Below are positions 22,901-38,546 of a stretch of 64,000 bases of DNA, in pieces (the first letter of the stretch is position 1; each line of letters begins with the position of its first letter). The stretch comes from Loxodes magnus. Taxonomy: Eukaryota; Ciliophora; Karyorelictea; Loxodida; Loxodidae. Location: positions 1 to 64,000 of the forward strand of contig CAMPDV010001303.1 in assembly GCA_946699065.1 (NCBI GenBank), written 5' to 3'. Below the pieces are notes generated by a model. That model was not told the origin of the DNA. It saw only the letters and a program-made list of their open reading frames with translations, and searched no databases. The translations under genes were made by a program, and so were the position numbers.

Positions 22901-25900
22901 TATCTCTCTAAAATAGATAGTAAATAATATATTTTATAGATACAAATTGTTAAATAAAATTTCATCTATATAAAAATAATATTTACTATCTATTATAGAG
23001 ATATAAAATAATTAAGTCTTAAGTATAATTTGAGATAGCCTTTCTATAGTAAAATATGTATATAAAATATATTATTTTTATGGCTTTTAATATTTAAAAA
23101 TATAGATAGTTTTTAAATAAATTTATCTATTTTCATTTATTTTTATCTATAGAAAACTAATAAAAAATTAATAATAAAAATTGTATAATCTGAGTTAAAT
23201 AAAATACTTAGCTAAATTAATAATTTAATAACTAATTCCTACCTTTAAGTGTGATAAAACTAATTAATTATTAACATTTTTGAAGCATAATTACTATGAT
23301 AAGTTATTTTAATCTTTATATTTAATAAAATTTACATTTTATATATATTTTAATTTTAACATTTAAGAGTAGATATTAATTGCAATCTGCTATAACTTAT
23401 ATTTATCACATTTCAAGATTGCTTAAATAGACAAATATATCAACATTTTTAAACTAAACTAATCTATTATACTAAGAGCAGCTAGCTTTAATACAAACTA
23501 TTAAATTAACATTTTAAAAATTAAACTAACCTAAAATATTTAATGAAGGTATGAAGCATACCTATAAAAGTAAAACATGTAATTCAAATTAATTTAAAGA
23601 GAAATTATCAAATAATAATAAAATAATTTGATAAAAGTTAAAAGCTGAAGTAAAGAATTATTATACTATTTTACAATATTATATTTTTAACTTTTACAAA
23701 ATACAGATTTATTATGAACAAAATTACCTTGCAACAGTAAAAACTCTTATGCAAAATTACAAATATACAAATATAACCAATAAATAAACACATTAAACAT
23801 AAAGAGAGAAAATTCTATTTACAAAATATTTAAAACTATCTAAAAATATTAAAAAGTACAATAATCCATAAAATAAACATAAAATTCATAAAAAATTTAA
23901 ATTAATTTCATTCTAATTATTAAAAATATCTTAAATAATTAGAAATATCATTAAACCCTAATTAAATTTAAAAAATTTCATAAAATAACTTTAATTTTAT
24001 TTTTAAAAAAGATTAAAAAAATTGATATATTATTTGAAAATCTAAATAAAAATATATTTATTAAAAAACAGATAACTGCTAAGCTTGCTTTAATTACATT
24101 AAATGAATAACAATCATTAATAAATATTTAATTTTTTTAAGTTTTTAGTGATTAATTAATAAGATAATTAATGTTTAAGAAATTTCTCTTTATTTATACT
24201 TAGTTTAATAAAGCAAATAATAAATAAAATTAGAAATTTATAAGATTTTTTAATTAATCTTTTATAACTTAAATTAGTCTGATTATATAACATAATATTT
24301 TTCTTGTTTCTTTTGAATTACTAAAATATCTTTTATATATGTTTACTTTTTCTTGAATTGCTTTTTTAAATATTTCATTTTATTTAGCTACGAATTATTT
24401 ATAATATGTAAATTTATGTATAATAGTTTTTTAGTGTTTTTTCTTTTGAAAGAATTTTGTAGCTAATTAAGATTAAACTTATTTAATAGATATTTAAAAC
24501 TAAAATAATTTAAAATTTATGTTTACATTATACACTTTATTAGATTAATTATATAAAATCATATTAATGCTATACTTAAATCTTCATTAGAATAAATAGA
24601 ATTTAATAAAAAATAATTAATAATTTAAATTAAAAAATACAGTTATAAGTTAATAAGTTTTAGAAGCAAAGAAAATGAGAATAAAAAATTAAAGCAAGAA
24701 ATTTAATTATTATTTTCTAAGCTAAAAATAACTTAATAAAAATAAATAATCATATTTTTAACTACTAACTTAATTATTATAACTCTATTTATTTTCATAT
24801 TATCTGATATTTTATTATACAATTATAATTACTATGCATATAATTTAAAAAGTTAACTATGCAAAAAAATAAGTAACTAAAATGAAAAGCAATTAAGTTG
24901 TTATAATAAATAAAGATTCTTTGTAAATAAATAAAGAAACATTTACTTTAATAAAGAGTATTTAGTGAATTTCATTACATAGCATTCATCAATTCATTTT
25001 TAGTATAATATTAAATTAAAAGAAAATTATAACTTGGCTAAGAAGACTATTTATTTTATAAACATTTTCAAAATGTTTTTTAAGAAAGTTGAGATAAAAT
25101 TTTATATTTTCTTTTTCTAAGCCTTTAAAATATTTTTAATTCTATTATATAAAATTATAAAAAGTAATCAAAAATTGATATTTAAATTTAATTATTTTTG
25201 GTTTTTAACAGCTATTTTTAAATACTTTATTAATTGATAAATAGCTATTTCGAAAGATAAAGTTTAATTAAAATATTTTTACTAATTATTGAATCATATT
25301 TTAGTTTTATTTTACAAAAATAGTATTAAATAAAAATTAAATACCCAGCTTTTTATTAAGATAGAAAAACTATAAGAAAATATTTATTAAATGTTATTCA
25401 ATTAACCTTTTATTTCTTTTTTGTTTATGATTTTAATTGTAAACATTCATTTTTAATAATTGCTTAAGTTTTATCTAATGGGATTTTTATATAAAACATA
25501 AGAAATAATATCAATTAAAATAAAGTAAGATATTAAAATCATACTACTGTTGAAAAAATTTGCTTAAAAAGATTTAGAAAGTAAAAAAGTAAATTAAATA
25601 GTCCATCATTTAGATTTAAATGTAAATAACTTTATCTACTCTAAATATAATATTATTATAAAAATTGTATTCCTGAATGTTTTATAATAATTATTTAACA
25701 TTAATTTAAATATTAAAATTAACTTAGATTGTAAAATATATGTTAATTACTTAAGTTATGGTAAGTAAAATTTAATCTACTTATAGTAAATTATTGTTGC
25801 TTTTTAAATTTAAGTTATTTTATTAAAAATAAAAGCTTATTAAGCTTTTTATAATAATTAAGTTAGGAATTATTCTTTAATTATTTATTTTAATATTTTA

Positions 25901-25909
25901 TTAAGATTA
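19960..25909. other. AT-rich spacer of unit U2
   Basis: GC island at 20705-21002, inverted repeat at about 22892-23011, and the 786-bp minus-strand frame at 21569-22354. I see nothing else I can assign. Confidence 0.7.
20705..21002. other. GC-rich island, copy in U2
   Basis: As in U1, but with one extra T (AAGTTTCC near 20770). That single base opens a 66-codon standard-code frame on the minus strand (20680-20880) that the other copies do not have, so the frame is not conserved and is probably accidental. Confidence 0.8.
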
Positions 25910-26925
25910 AGAGGCAAATCAATACCAAACAAAGGAAAAACCGTAGACGGATTATTGTTCGACTGGTTAAGAAGAGAATTTTATATTTGAATAATACTGC
26001 ACAGCAATAAAAGTAGAATTAAAATTGAAGACAAAGAAATATTTATAGATGATGGTAATAACAATTAAAAAGGAAAGAAAAACATTAATCGTGCAATATG
26101 AGAATATAGAGTATATGTAGAAGATAGAAAGGATGGAGTAAATGATAACAACATTACAATATAGAAAAACATTATTTGATGAATATGTAGTAGGACCACC
26201 TAACTACCTGAGATATAATAAAAATAGAAAAGAAGAAATATGTCACCTATTTAGAATAAGAACGAGATGTAATGGGAGTTAGGATTACTTAAAAGAAAGA
26301 CACCTAATTATGACAAGTCAGTGCCTTTTCTGTAACAATGCAAGAGAAAACGAAAGGCATATCATAGAAAACTGTTCAGAATACAAAGAAGGAAGATAAT
26401 AATGTATCTGAAATCTTAGAGCATCAGGAGTGAGAGATAAGGAATGGAACTATTTGATATAATATGAGGAACGGCAAATTCGAGAAATTCATTAGAATCT
26501 AAGAAAATTAAAAAGAGCTAAAGCTGACTTGATAATAAAAGATTATATCAAAAAATATATTAGAAAAAAGGAAAAGAGGATATATAGAAAAGAAAATTGA
26601 ATGCAAAAGAGAAATAAGAAAAGACTATAGAGCAGGAAAAGGATAATTTTTATGAGTGTATAGAAGCTTGATCAAGAAGAAAAGAATTAGAAATGAAAAT
26701 TAGTAAGATATGTAAGAAAAAATAAATAAAGCTTGTAATAAAGATCTAAAAATGCGTAGATAGATAGAAGACAGAAGAAAAAGAGTTAACATTGAGGAAA
26801 GTGAGGAAGATATGTAACTAATAAGAGAAGAATTTCTATTACCTGAAGGCTTACTTGAAGAAACGGACATATATTGAGATATGTAAAGAGCTGCGCACCA
26901 ACGAGGTGCTACGCGCTCTATAATC
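25910..26925 (+). mobile_element. LINE C-terminal fragment 3
   Basis: Same LINE end, with stop TGA at 26875-26877. Here the polymorphic site reads ACATTATTTGATG (near 26170), so the Leu codon is intact and the frame runs through TLFDEYVVGPPNYL. It lacks one A near 26025 and has an extra A near 26550, both in A runs. Confidence 0.82.
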
Positions 26926-28186
26926 AAATTTATTTATTTATTTATTATTTAATAGTTATTGTAGAAAAATAAAGATTTTTAAAAATAATTATAATAAAGT
27001 ACTTATTTTTAAAGTATTACTTCTATTGATATTTTAGCTTATATTATTTTATAATTAGTAAACTTATATTTTGTTCTTTACAAATTTTAATTATTCATTT
27101 TTTAGTGATTCAAAGCTATTTTTATCAATTTTAAAATAGAAAGTCTCTTCATTTTTTATAATAAAGTAACTTATTAGGCTTCTATAGAGTAAGAGATAAA
27201 TATTATTAAATACTAAAACTTAAATATTTCTACACTTTATTTTCAATTTAAATAAACATTTAAAAAAGAGATTTTCCTATTAAGTTTAATCTATTTAAGA
27301 TAGTTTTAAATATTCTTTCCTATTATAAGGATTCTTCCTTTTATTACAATTATTACAATTATATCTTTTATTTTCAATCTATATTATCTCAAACTATCAT
27401 ATTTATTTTCACTATTATATTCAAACTTTTCTTCTCTCAGACCAAATATCAAAACGTTCAAATCAATTTAGGTAGAAGGTTTTAATATAACCAATAGTAT
27501 GAAAGAACCTATTTAAGCTTCTAATTCCTAACTTCAGTCGAAATCAACTGATAGAGCAAAAAACTTGAGAAAGTTTCATCTATTTGAAACAAGAAATTTA
27601 AATAGTGCAATATGAAAATTAGAAAATACATTTTAGGGTAATCTGATTTGAAAAGTTGAAGATATCAAAAAAGAATAATTAAAGTATGATTAGAAATGTT
27701 TAAATAAAATAAAATAATGATTTAAAGAAATAGAAAATCTAAATAGAGACTCAAAAAAAATAAATTGAAGATAAGAAGTTTTACTTTCTTATTATATAAA
27801 GAACAAAATTTGGATAAGCAATTAAAGCTGAATTATTATATTAAACTATTATTATTATTTATATTAATTTTAAATAGGGAGAAACAATTCTCTAACTGAG
27901 ATTTACTTCAAATGCTGTACCAAGAAATACCATGAGTGAAGAACTGAAAAAGAATCTCATAGAAGACAAGAGAAGATAAGACTGAAGAAGCATCAAGTAA
28001 AGTTAATGATGAAAGATGCCAGATATATTAATGTCTCTTCGGGGGAATTCAAATCAAGGCCCTATAGAAGACAAGATTCACAAATGATTGTTTGCGGTTT
28101 GGAAGATTTCAGCAAAGAGATATTTAAACATTAAAAATCTTTATTAAAGAACTGCATGCCATTGGGGTGCTACGTGCTCTATAATC
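26926..28186 (+). mobile_element. 1.26-kb second LINE-related segment, copy 2
   Basis: Copy of 16713-17972 between the two tail repeats, differing by a few single bases (TTTTAGC near 27032; TATTAAACT near 27840 instead of TAATAAACT). Confidence 0.55.
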
Positions 28187-28332
28187 TTATTTATTAATTT
28201 ATATAATTTAAAAAGTTTATTATACTAATTTAAATCTATTTAAAATATGATTATGATTGTATAAATTATAAATATAGCCGTTATTCATAATTTAAGTATA
28301 AATAGTCTAATAAAATAAAAAATTATAATAAA

Positions 28333-30173
28333 ATGTAAAGCAGGACTGATTAATCAACTAGTAGCTAAAACTATACACCAAATAGTTCAAATTGTTAATC
28401 CTCTTCTGATCGATAATAAGAAGAATCTAATAGACACCACCAAGAAACTTAAGTAGCAGCCTAAATCCAAAACAATTTAGCATAAGATTAAAATAAAAAA
28501 AATAATTTGATAAATTAAAAAGAATCAATAAAAGAGTATTAAGATTAAGAAATATCGCTTCCAATGAAGAGATTTCGTGAACACTTTAACTAAGAAGAAG
28601 AGTTTTCTTAAGAATAATAAAGCATTAAGTAGTTTAAAAGTAATAAATAAACTTTATTTTCAAATTCTTATATTCTTCAAAATATTTGTTAGTTCCTTAA
28701 AAATATAGAAATTTGTAGACTACAATAGGTTAGTTAATTTCTAAATAAGTTTAAGTATTAATTTGAAAAGTTAGAAATAAAAAAATATTCAAGTAATAAA
28801 GGCTACGTTTAAAATAAAACAAACTGAACTCTCAAACAAATTTTATAATCTGATACTAAATTTCTTTAAATTAATACTTAAAATTGATAAGAAGAAAATT
28901 AAGCAGAAAAAATCTTTCAATAAATAAAGAAATGCTTAGAACTAAAATTAAATTTATATCAAAAAGGATATAAACTAGTATAAGAAATTAATTTAATTGG
29001 ACTAAATAATTTAGGTAAAACCTTTCAAGAATATATTTCAAAATGCTCAAATCTAAAAAAACTTGTTTTAAGGTTTAACTTATTATTGGAAGAAAATTTA
29101 AATTTTTTGTAAAATTTGACTCGTTTATAATCCTTAGAAATCTTAGACATAAATTAGAAATAGATAACAGGAAAGTTTTTACTAGACTACTGTTAAGGAT
29201 TAAATTTAAAGGAACTAAAAATATTTATTAAAGGAATTAATAAAGAAATGTTATTATAATATTTGTAATAAAAAGGAAAATTGTTAGAAGAAATAAATAT
29301 TAACTATAATAGAGATATGGACAAGTATATTTATCTTTGTCCTAATTTAAACAAAATTGACTTTTATGTAATAAAAAGTTCTTAAGATTAATTCATATTG
29401 AAGTTAAAAAACTTTAACCTTAGTAGTTTAAAAATTTATCGAAACTTATAAATATAAACAATGTAAGAATTATTTTCTAAGTAGCATAATAATTTATAGC
29501 AAATTGAGATTTATTTTTGCAATAATTTTAATGATAATCAACTGATATCTTTAATGTAAAACTGTTTCTAGTTTAGAATCTATTATATTAGATTCATTAT
29601 ATGAACTTACTAATATATCTTTGAAGAAAATAGGAGATTTTGGGATAGAATTATAAAGAAATATCTTTTATTTCTGTTAGCCAACTTTCTAATAAAACTC
29701 TATGTTATATTTTTGAGAATTGTAGAAAACTAACAAAGTTATCTCTTAATTAAATGAAAAAACTAAAAAATAAGACTTTATAATCTTTGAGTTAAAACTG
29801 TAAGGAGTTAGAAAGTTTAAAATTGATAGATTGCATAATGTTAGATGAGAATTGAATAGATGAAATAGTTAAAATAAGCAAATTAAAATAATTATAGTTT
29901 TAAGAAACTTAACTAAATAATAAAGATATAGTAAAAATAGTAACTAACTGTAAACATTTAAAAATATTAAATCTTATGCGTTTAAAGGATGTTACATAAG
30001 AAGGCTTTCCAATTTATGATTTAGAGGGATAAGAATATCCTTTTTATAGAAATCTTAAATATCTATATATTAGTGGAACGTCAATAAGAGAACAGTGGGT
30101 TAGAAAACTTAAATAGAAGTTCGTAAGGATGACAGTAATCCATAATGTCGAGAAAGGTAGCAAACAAACTTGA
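28333..30173 (+). pseudogene. F-box/LRR protein (copy 3)
   Basis: A-type copy with the same three TGAs plus two single-base insertions, an extra T near 29565 and an extra G near 29642. They do not cancel, so the last third is out of frame. Both lie in homopolymer runs. Confidence 0.75.
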
Positions 30174-33100
30174 AAGAAAGTAAATAACAATTTAATTTTC
30201 TATTTTAATAAATAATTTATGCTAATCAAATAAAATTACATAAAATAGCTTATTAAGATACTTTTTATATTGCATTATAAAATATAATCTTTACATAACT
30301 TTGTTCGTAATAAGTAGAATAAATAGAAATAAATAATGTTTCAGTTGTTATATATAAATAAATAACTATTTAAATATGAATTGTAAAGCATAATAATAAA
30401 TAAACTATTTAGCTTATGATATTAAAGCATTATTTTATATAATTATTTAGTTTATAATATTTAAATTATAGTACTTAAACTTTAAAATGATAAAAAGGAA
30501 AGCAGATAGAGTATATAATAAAGAAGTTTAGTAGATAATTTATGAGAAATGAATAGTTTGAAAATAATAAATGACAAGTTTAGATGTAATAAATAATTAA
30601 AAAAAATGTTATAAGTATGCTAAAATATTAAGTTTAAATGAAATATCTCTTATTATAATACGAAACTAAGTTATTTTAATTTGATCTAAAATTCTTATGT
30701 TGTTATCATATAAGTTATAATTTAATAAGAAATTAATATCTTAAATAAATTAAAGTTTCACTTTTTACAAAAAATAAAGAACTTCATTGATACTATGATC
30801 GGTAACATATAATTAGTTTAAATTAGCTACTATCTAATTTTAATTCTAATAGATTTATTAAATACGTTAATAATCATTAAATTTTAAGAACTATTAAAAA
30901 TAATATTCATAATTAAAAAGATGATGGGAGCTGAGATTGACCTTCTGAATCATACTTTCTGGTTTTATAGCTAGGAACAAGTTCCTTTCCTGTCGCTGAG
31001 AAAGTCCCTGATCAAAGTCAACCTTTGCAAGGGAACGCCTTCCTCTTGATTATCCACTCCTGGTAGGGGCTGGCTTGAAGCCTGGCTGCCCATAGCGATG
31101 GAGCTCCCTGGCAGCTGCTTTTCGAAAGCAACAGGATATCCCCGTTATCCCATGAAGGGAGTGTTGGGGTCGTTAAACTGCAAGAAGTTGCAATCCAAAA
31201 CTCTTTAAGTTGGAATTAATTAATTAATTAAAAATAATATAGACCAACCTTATCAATAATCTTATCAAATCACTTTAACCATTTCTATCTTATACATTTC
31301 TATTAAATTATTTAAACCAAAACCATAATTATAACCATCCCTTAAAAAATCTACTCTTACTTTATTATATCAAATTAAGCCCAAAGCTTCTCTTTTAATT
31401 TTAGAAAATAAAAATATTTTTGATAATAATGAAAAATAAATTCTTATTTTATAAAGATTGTATAATAGTAACTAATATATATTTGTATAACTTACTTATT
31501 TATAAAATTTGCTAAACTTATTTTGTTAATTAATAAATTAAATAACTTTCTATATGATAGAAGTAACTTATACCCTTTATAGTAGAATAATAAACTTAAG
31601 ATTTTATAAAAAAGTAATTAATAAACATTTTTATATGTTATTTTTAATGTATTAATCTCTATATGCTTATACTAATATTAAACGATCATAATACTATTGA
31701 TTAAATACATTCATTCTAAATGTTATATCTTAGTGTTGATTTAAAAATTAATTTATTTTAAGATATTATAAAATTTCATATCTCAAATAAAGTTTATTCT
31801 TAATGGTTTAATATTAAAAACATAGTAGAAGGATTTTATTAAATTCCCTAAGAATTTAAATTAAATGTTAGCTTTGATTAATATAATATCTTAAATTTAA
31901 TATATTAATCCTTTATTATATATTTAGTATATTTAATAAGACTTAATTTTAGTGAAATACTAATTAAAATTAGAATAAATAAAATATTTTATCTTTTTTA
32001 TTTTTAGTTTATATGAATAAAGATATTTAGTGTTATTGATTTATTTTATTCTCTTTTTCATTAACTTTGTTGACTGAAAGTTAAATAAAAGATTAAATAT
32101 TTTTGTTATCTATTAAAAAATATTTTCCAGTTCTCTTGATGATTTACTTTTGAGCTGTTTATTTCTCCTTAGTTATTGAAGTAAAGCTTTTATTAATTAA
32201 TGGTTTTTTAAAATGAATGACTTTTAAGTTTTTTATTTTTCAGTTTAGATATTAATTTAACAAAATACTTTTAATCTCTTTTGAATAAATAATTCAATGA
32301 ATTACAATAATAGCAAGAATTGTTTTATTTTTTACTTATAAATTGAATATCTTCTATTATCATTCAATCTTTAACTCTTTCTTTAATTAAGTAGAAAAAT
32401 GATTTTAACTGCCTAATCCTCTTGTTTATTGAAATATTTGATTTTAGTGATAAGCTTAATTTGAGGTGAGTTTTGTGGGTTGATGGTTAAGAATTGATCT
32501 GTTTGTTGAGATAAATGTTGATGGTATTTGTGGATTTGTTAATTGACTATAATGTTGATATATTGCATAGTTATATTAAATATATTGATAGTTATAATAT
32601 GTTGAATTATAAGTTAAGTATTTGAATAAAAAGATTACAATATAAGTGTATTTATTTTGTAATAATTTAAAGTTTGATTTGATTTATACTTTATGTTGTA
32701 TATCTAATTAAAGTAAAGAAAATTGTAGATTAAACATAAATTTAAAATTATAAATATCTAAATTTATTATTCTTTTATTTAGATATTTAATTATAGACAA
32801 ATATTTATCGTTATAAATTTAAAAAATTAGAATTTTATCTCTAATTTTATTTTAATTTAAATTAAGAAAAAAGTAGATTGGAATTATATAAAGTTTAATA
32901 AAATCTGATTTAAAATGATAGAATTATTTTAAATGTTTACCTTAATAATAAACTATAATATAGATTTTTTAAAAGTAATCAAAATATTATCAATCTCTTA
33001 AGAAACTAAATTTATAATTTGTTCATGTTTATTTTTATTTTTTACATTGAGGAAGTAGAAATAAATTAAATTTAATATCTTAAAATAAATCTTTTTACAG

Positions 33101-36100
33101 TAGAGTTATTTTAGTATCTCTCTAAAATAGATAGTAAATAATATATTTTATAGATACAAATTGTTAAATAAAATTTCATCTATATAAAAATAATATTTAC
33201 TATCTATTATAGAGATATAAAATAATTAAGTCTTAAGTATAATTTGAGATAGCCTTTCTATAGTAAAATATGTATATAAAATATATTATTTTTATGGCTT
33301 TTAATATTTAAAAATATAGATAGTTTTTAAATAAATTTATCTTATTTTCATTTATTTTTATCTATAGAAAACTAATAAAAAATTAATAATAAAAATTGTA
33401 TAATCTGAGTTAAATAAAATACTTAGCTAAATTAATAATTTAATAACTAATTCCTACCTTTAAGTGTGATAAAACTAATTAATTATTAACATTTTGAAGC
33501 ATAATTACTATGATAAGTTATTTTAATCTTTATATTTAATAAAATTTACATTTTATATATATTTTAATTTTAACATTTAAGAGTAGATATTAATTGCAAT
33601 CTGCTATAACTTATATTTATCACATTTCAAGATTGCTTAAATAGACAAATATATCAACATTTTTAAACTAAACTAATCTATTATACTAAGAGCAGCTAGC
33701 TTTAATACAAACTATTAAATTAACATTTTAAAAATTAAACTAACCTAAAATATTTAATGAAGGTATGAAGCATACCTATAAAAGTAAAACATGTAATTCA
33801 AATTAATTTAAAAGAGAAATTATCAAATAATAATAAAATAATTTGATAAAAGTTAAAAGCTGAAGTAAAGAATTATTATACTATTTTACAATATTATATT
33901 TTAACTTTTACAAAATACAGATTTATTATGAACAAAATTACCTTGCAACAGTAAAAACTCTTATGCAAAATTACAAATATACAAATATAACCAATAAATA
34001 AACACATTAAACATAAAGAGAGAAAATTCTATTTACAAAATATTTAAAACTATCTAAAAATATTAAAAAGTACAATAATCCATAAAATAAACATAAAATT
34101 CATAAAAAATTTAAATTAATTTCATTCTAATTATTAAAAATATCTTAAATAATTAGAAATATCATTAAACCCTAATTAAATTTAAAAAATTTCATAAAAT
34201 AACTTTAATTTTATTTTTAAAAAAGATTAAAAAAATTGATATATTATTTGAAAATCTAAATAAAAATATATTTATTAAAAAACAGATAACTGCTAAGCTT
34301 GCTTTAATTACATTAAATGAATAACAATCATTAATAAATATTTAATTTTTTTAAGTTTTTAGTGATTAATTAATAAGATAATTAATGTTTAAGAAATTTC
34401 TCTTTATTTATACTTAGTTTAATAAAGCAAATAATAAATAAAATTAGAAATTTATAAGATTTTTTAATTAATCTTTTATAACTTAAATTAGTCTGATTAT
34501 ATAACATAATATTTTTCTTGTTTCTTTTGAATTACTAAAATATCTTTTATATATGTTTACTTTTTCTTGAATTGCTTTTTTAAATATTTCATTTTATTTA
34601 GCTACGAATTATTTATAATATGTAAATTTATGTATAATAGTTTTTTAGTGTTTTTTCTTTTGAAAGAATTTTGTAGCTAATTAAGATTAAACTTATTTAA
34701 TAGATATTTAAAACTAAAATAATTTAAAATTTATGTTTACATTATACACTTTATTAGATTAATTATATAAAATCATATTTAATGCTATACTTAAATCTTC
34801 ATTAGAATAAATAGAATTTAATAAAAAATAATTAATAATTTAAATTAAAAAATACAGTTATAAGTTAATAAGTTTTAGAAGCAAAGAAAATGAGAATAAA
34901 AATTAAAGCAAGAAATTAATTATTATTTTCTAAGCTAAAAATAACTTAATAAAAATAAATAATCATATTTTTAACTATTAACTTAATTATTATAACTCTA
35001 TTTATTTTCATATTATCTGATATTTTATTATACAATTATAATTACTATGCATATAATTTAAAAAGTTAACTATGCAAAAAAATAAGTAACTAAAATGAAA
35101 AGCAATTAAGTTGTTATAATAAATAAAGATTCTTTGTAAATAAATAAAGAAACATTTACTTTAATAAAGAGTATTTAGTGAATTTCATTACATAGCATTC
35201 ATCAATTCATTTTTAGTATAATATTAAATTAAAAGAAAATTATAACTTGGCTAAGAAGACTATTTATTTTATAAACATTTTCAAAATGTTTTTTTAAGAA
35301 AGTTGAGATAAAATTTTATATTTTCTTTTTCTAAGCCTTTAAAATATTTTTAATTCTATTATATAAAATTATAAAAAGTAATCAAAAATTGATATTTAAA
35401 TTTAATTATTTTTGGTTTTAACAGCTATTTTTAAATACTTTATTAATTGATAAATAGCTATTTCGAAAGATAAAGTTTAATTAAAATATTTTTACTAATT
35501 ATTGAATCATATTTTAGTTTTATTTTACAAAAATAGTATTAAATAAAAATTAAATACCCAGCTTTTTATTAAGATAGAAAAACTATAAGAAAATATTTAT
35601 TAAATGTTATTCAATTAACCTTTTATTTCTTTTTTTGTTTATGATTTTAATTGTAAACATTCATTTTTAATAATTGCTTAAGTTTTATCTATGGATTTTT
35701 ATATAAAACATAAGAAATAATATCAATTAAAATAAAGTAAGATATTAAAATCATACTACTGTTGAAAAAATTTGCTTAAAAAGATTTAGAAAGTAAAAAA
35801 GTAAATTAAATAGTCCATCATTTAGATTTAAATGTAAATAACTTTATCTACTCTAAATATAATATTATTATAAAAATTGTATTCCTGAATGTTTTATAAT
35901 AATTATTTAACATTAATTTAAATATTAAAATTAACTTAGATTGTAAAATATATGTTAATTACTTAAGTTATGGTAAGTAAAATTTAATCTACTTATAGTA
36001 AATTATTGTTGCTTTTTAAATTTAAGTTATTTTATTAAAAAATAAAAGCTTATTAAGCTTTTTATAATAATTAAGTTAGGAATTATTCTTTAATTATTTA

Positions 36101-36123
36101 TTTTTAATATTTTATTAAGATTA
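30174..36123. other. AT-rich spacer of unit U3
   Basis: GC island at 30919-31215, inverted repeat at about 33106-33225, minus-strand 786-bp frame at 31783-32568. Nothing else assignable. Confidence 0.7.
30919..31215. other. GC-rich island, copy in U3
   Basis: Appears identical to the U1 copy by eye. Confidence 0.8.
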
Positions 36124-37140
36124 AGAGGCAAATCAATACCAAACAAAGGAAAAACCGTAGACGGATTATTGTTCGACTGGTTAAGAAGAGAATTTTATAT
36201 TTGAATAATACTGCACAGCAATAAAAGTAGAATTAAAAATTGAAGACAAAGAAATATTTATAGATGATGGTAATAACAATTAAAAAGGAAAGAAAAACAT
36301 TAATCGTGCAATATGAGAATATAGAGTATATGTAGAAGATAGAAAGGATGGAGTAAATGATAACAACATTACAATATAGAAAAACATTATTTGATGAATA
36401 TGTAGTAGGACCACCTAACTACCTGAGATATAATAAAAATAGAAAAGAAGAAATATGTCACCTATTTAGAATAAGAACGAGATGTAATGGGAGTTAGGAT
36501 TACTTAAAAGAAAGACACCTAATTATGACAAGTCAGTGCCTTTTCTGTAACAATGCAAGAGAAAAACGAAAGGCATATCATAGAAAACTGTTCAGAATAC
36601 AAAGAAGGAAGATAATAATGTATCTGAAATCTTAGAGCATCAGGAGTGAGAGATAAGGAATGGAACTATTTGATATAATATGAGGAACGGCAAATTCGAG
36701 AAATTCATTAGAATCTAAGAAAATTAAAAAGAGCTAAAGCTGACTTGATAATAAAAGATTATATCAAAAATATATTAGAAAAAAGGAAAAGAGGATATAT
36801 AGAAAAGAAAATTGAATGCAAAAGAGAAATAAGAAAAGACTATAGAGCAGGAAAAGGATAATTTTTATGAGTGTATAGAAGCTTGATCAAGAAGAAAAGA
36901 ATTAGAAATGAAAATTAGTAAGATATGTAAGAAAAAATAAATAAAGCTTGTAATAAAGATCTAAAAATGCGTAGATAGATAGAAGACAGAAGAAAAAGAG
37001 TTAACATTGAGGAAAGTGAGGAAGATATGTAACTAATAAGAGAAGAATTTCTATTACCTGAAGGCTTACTTGAAGAAACGGACATATATTGAGATATGTA
37101 AAGAGCTGCGCACCAACGAGGTGCTACGCGCTCTATAATC
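36124..37140 (+). mobile_element. LINE C-terminal fragment 4
   Basis: Same LINE end, with stop TGA at 37090-37092 and the intact ACATTATTTGATG variant (near 36384). An extra A in GAGAAAAACG near 36563 shifts the frame inside the zinc finger, between the Cys pair and the His. Confidence 0.82.
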
Positions 37141-38400
37141 AAATTTATTTATTTATTTATTATTTAATAGTTATTGTAGAAAAATAAAGATTTTTAAAAA
37201 TAATTATAATAAAGTACTTATTTTTAAAGTATTACTTCTATTGATATTTAGCTTATATTATTTTATAATTAGTAAACTTATATTTTGTTCTTTACAAATT
37301 TTAATTATTCATTTTTTAGTGATTCAAAGCTATTTTTATCAATTTTAAAATAGAAAGTCTCTTCATTTTTTATAATAAAGTAACTTATTAGGCTTCTATA
37401 GAGTAAGAGATAAATATTATTAAATACTAAAACTTAAATATTTCTACACTTTATTTTCAATTTAAATAAACATTTAAAAAGAGATTTTCCTATTAAGTTT
37501 AATCTATTTAAGATAGTTTTAAATATTCTTTCCTATTATAAGGATTCTTCCTTTTATTACAATTATTACAATTATATCTTTTATTTTCAATCTATATTAT
37601 CTCAAACTATCATATTTATTTTCACTATTATATTCAAACTTTTCTTCTCTCAGACCAAATATCAAAACGTTCAAATCAATTTAGGTAGAAGGTTTTAATA
37701 TAACCAATAGTATGAAAGAACCTATTTAAGCTTCTAATTCCTAACTTCAGTCGAAATCAACTGATAGAGCAAAAAACTTGAGAAAGTTTCATCTATTTGA
37801 AACAAGAAATTTAAATAGTGCAATATGAAAATTAGAAAATACATTTTAGGGTAATCTGATTTGAAAAGTTGAAGATATCAAAAAAGAATAATTAAAGTAT
37901 GATTAGAAATGTTTAAATAAAATAAAATAATGATTTAAAGAAATAGAAAATCTAAATAGAGACTCAAAAAAAATAAATTGAAGATAAGAAGTTTTACTTT
38001 CTTATTATATAAAGAACAAAATTTGGATAAGCAATTAAAGCTGAATTATTATATTAAACTATTATTATTATTTATATTAATTTTAAATAGGGAGAAACAA
38101 TTCTCTAACTGAGATTTACTTCAAATGCTGTACCAAGAAATACCATGAGTGAAGAACTGAAAAAGAATCTCATAGAAGACAAGAGAAGATAAGACTGAAG
38201 AAGCATCAAGTAAAGTTAATGATGAAAGATGCCAGATATATTAATGTCTCTTCGGGGGGAATTCAAATCAAGGCCCTATAGAAGACAAGATTCACAAATG
38301 ATTGTTTGCGGTTTGGAAGATTTCAGCAAAGAGATATTTAAACATTAAAAATCTTTATTAAAGAACTGCATGCCATTGGGGTGCTACGTGCTCTATAATC
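37141..38400 (+). mobile_element. 1.26-kb second LINE-related segment, copy 3
   Basis: Copy of 16713-17972. The G run before GAATTC is six (near 38258), against five in copies 1 and 2 and four in copy 4; it lies within the putative coding remnant. Confidence 0.55.
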
Positions 38401-38546
38401 TTATTTATTAATTTATATAATTTAAAAAGTTTATTATACTAATTTAAATCTATTTAAAATATGATTATGATTGTATAAATTATAAATATAGCCGTTATTC
38501 ATAATTTAAGTATAAATAGTCTAATAAAATAAAAAATTATAATAAA

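Larger units (their letters stand above)
18120..28332 (+). repeat. Tandem unit U2, long type
   Basis: A 10,213-bp unit with A-type LRR and the 1.26-kb segment. Near 21560 it carries TTGAATATCTC, as does U0 near 2408, where the other units have TTTCATATCTC. Confidence 0.95.
28333..38546 (+). repeat. Tandem unit U3, long type
   Basis: A 10,214-bp unit with A-type LRR and the 1.26-kb segment at its end. Confidence 0.95.
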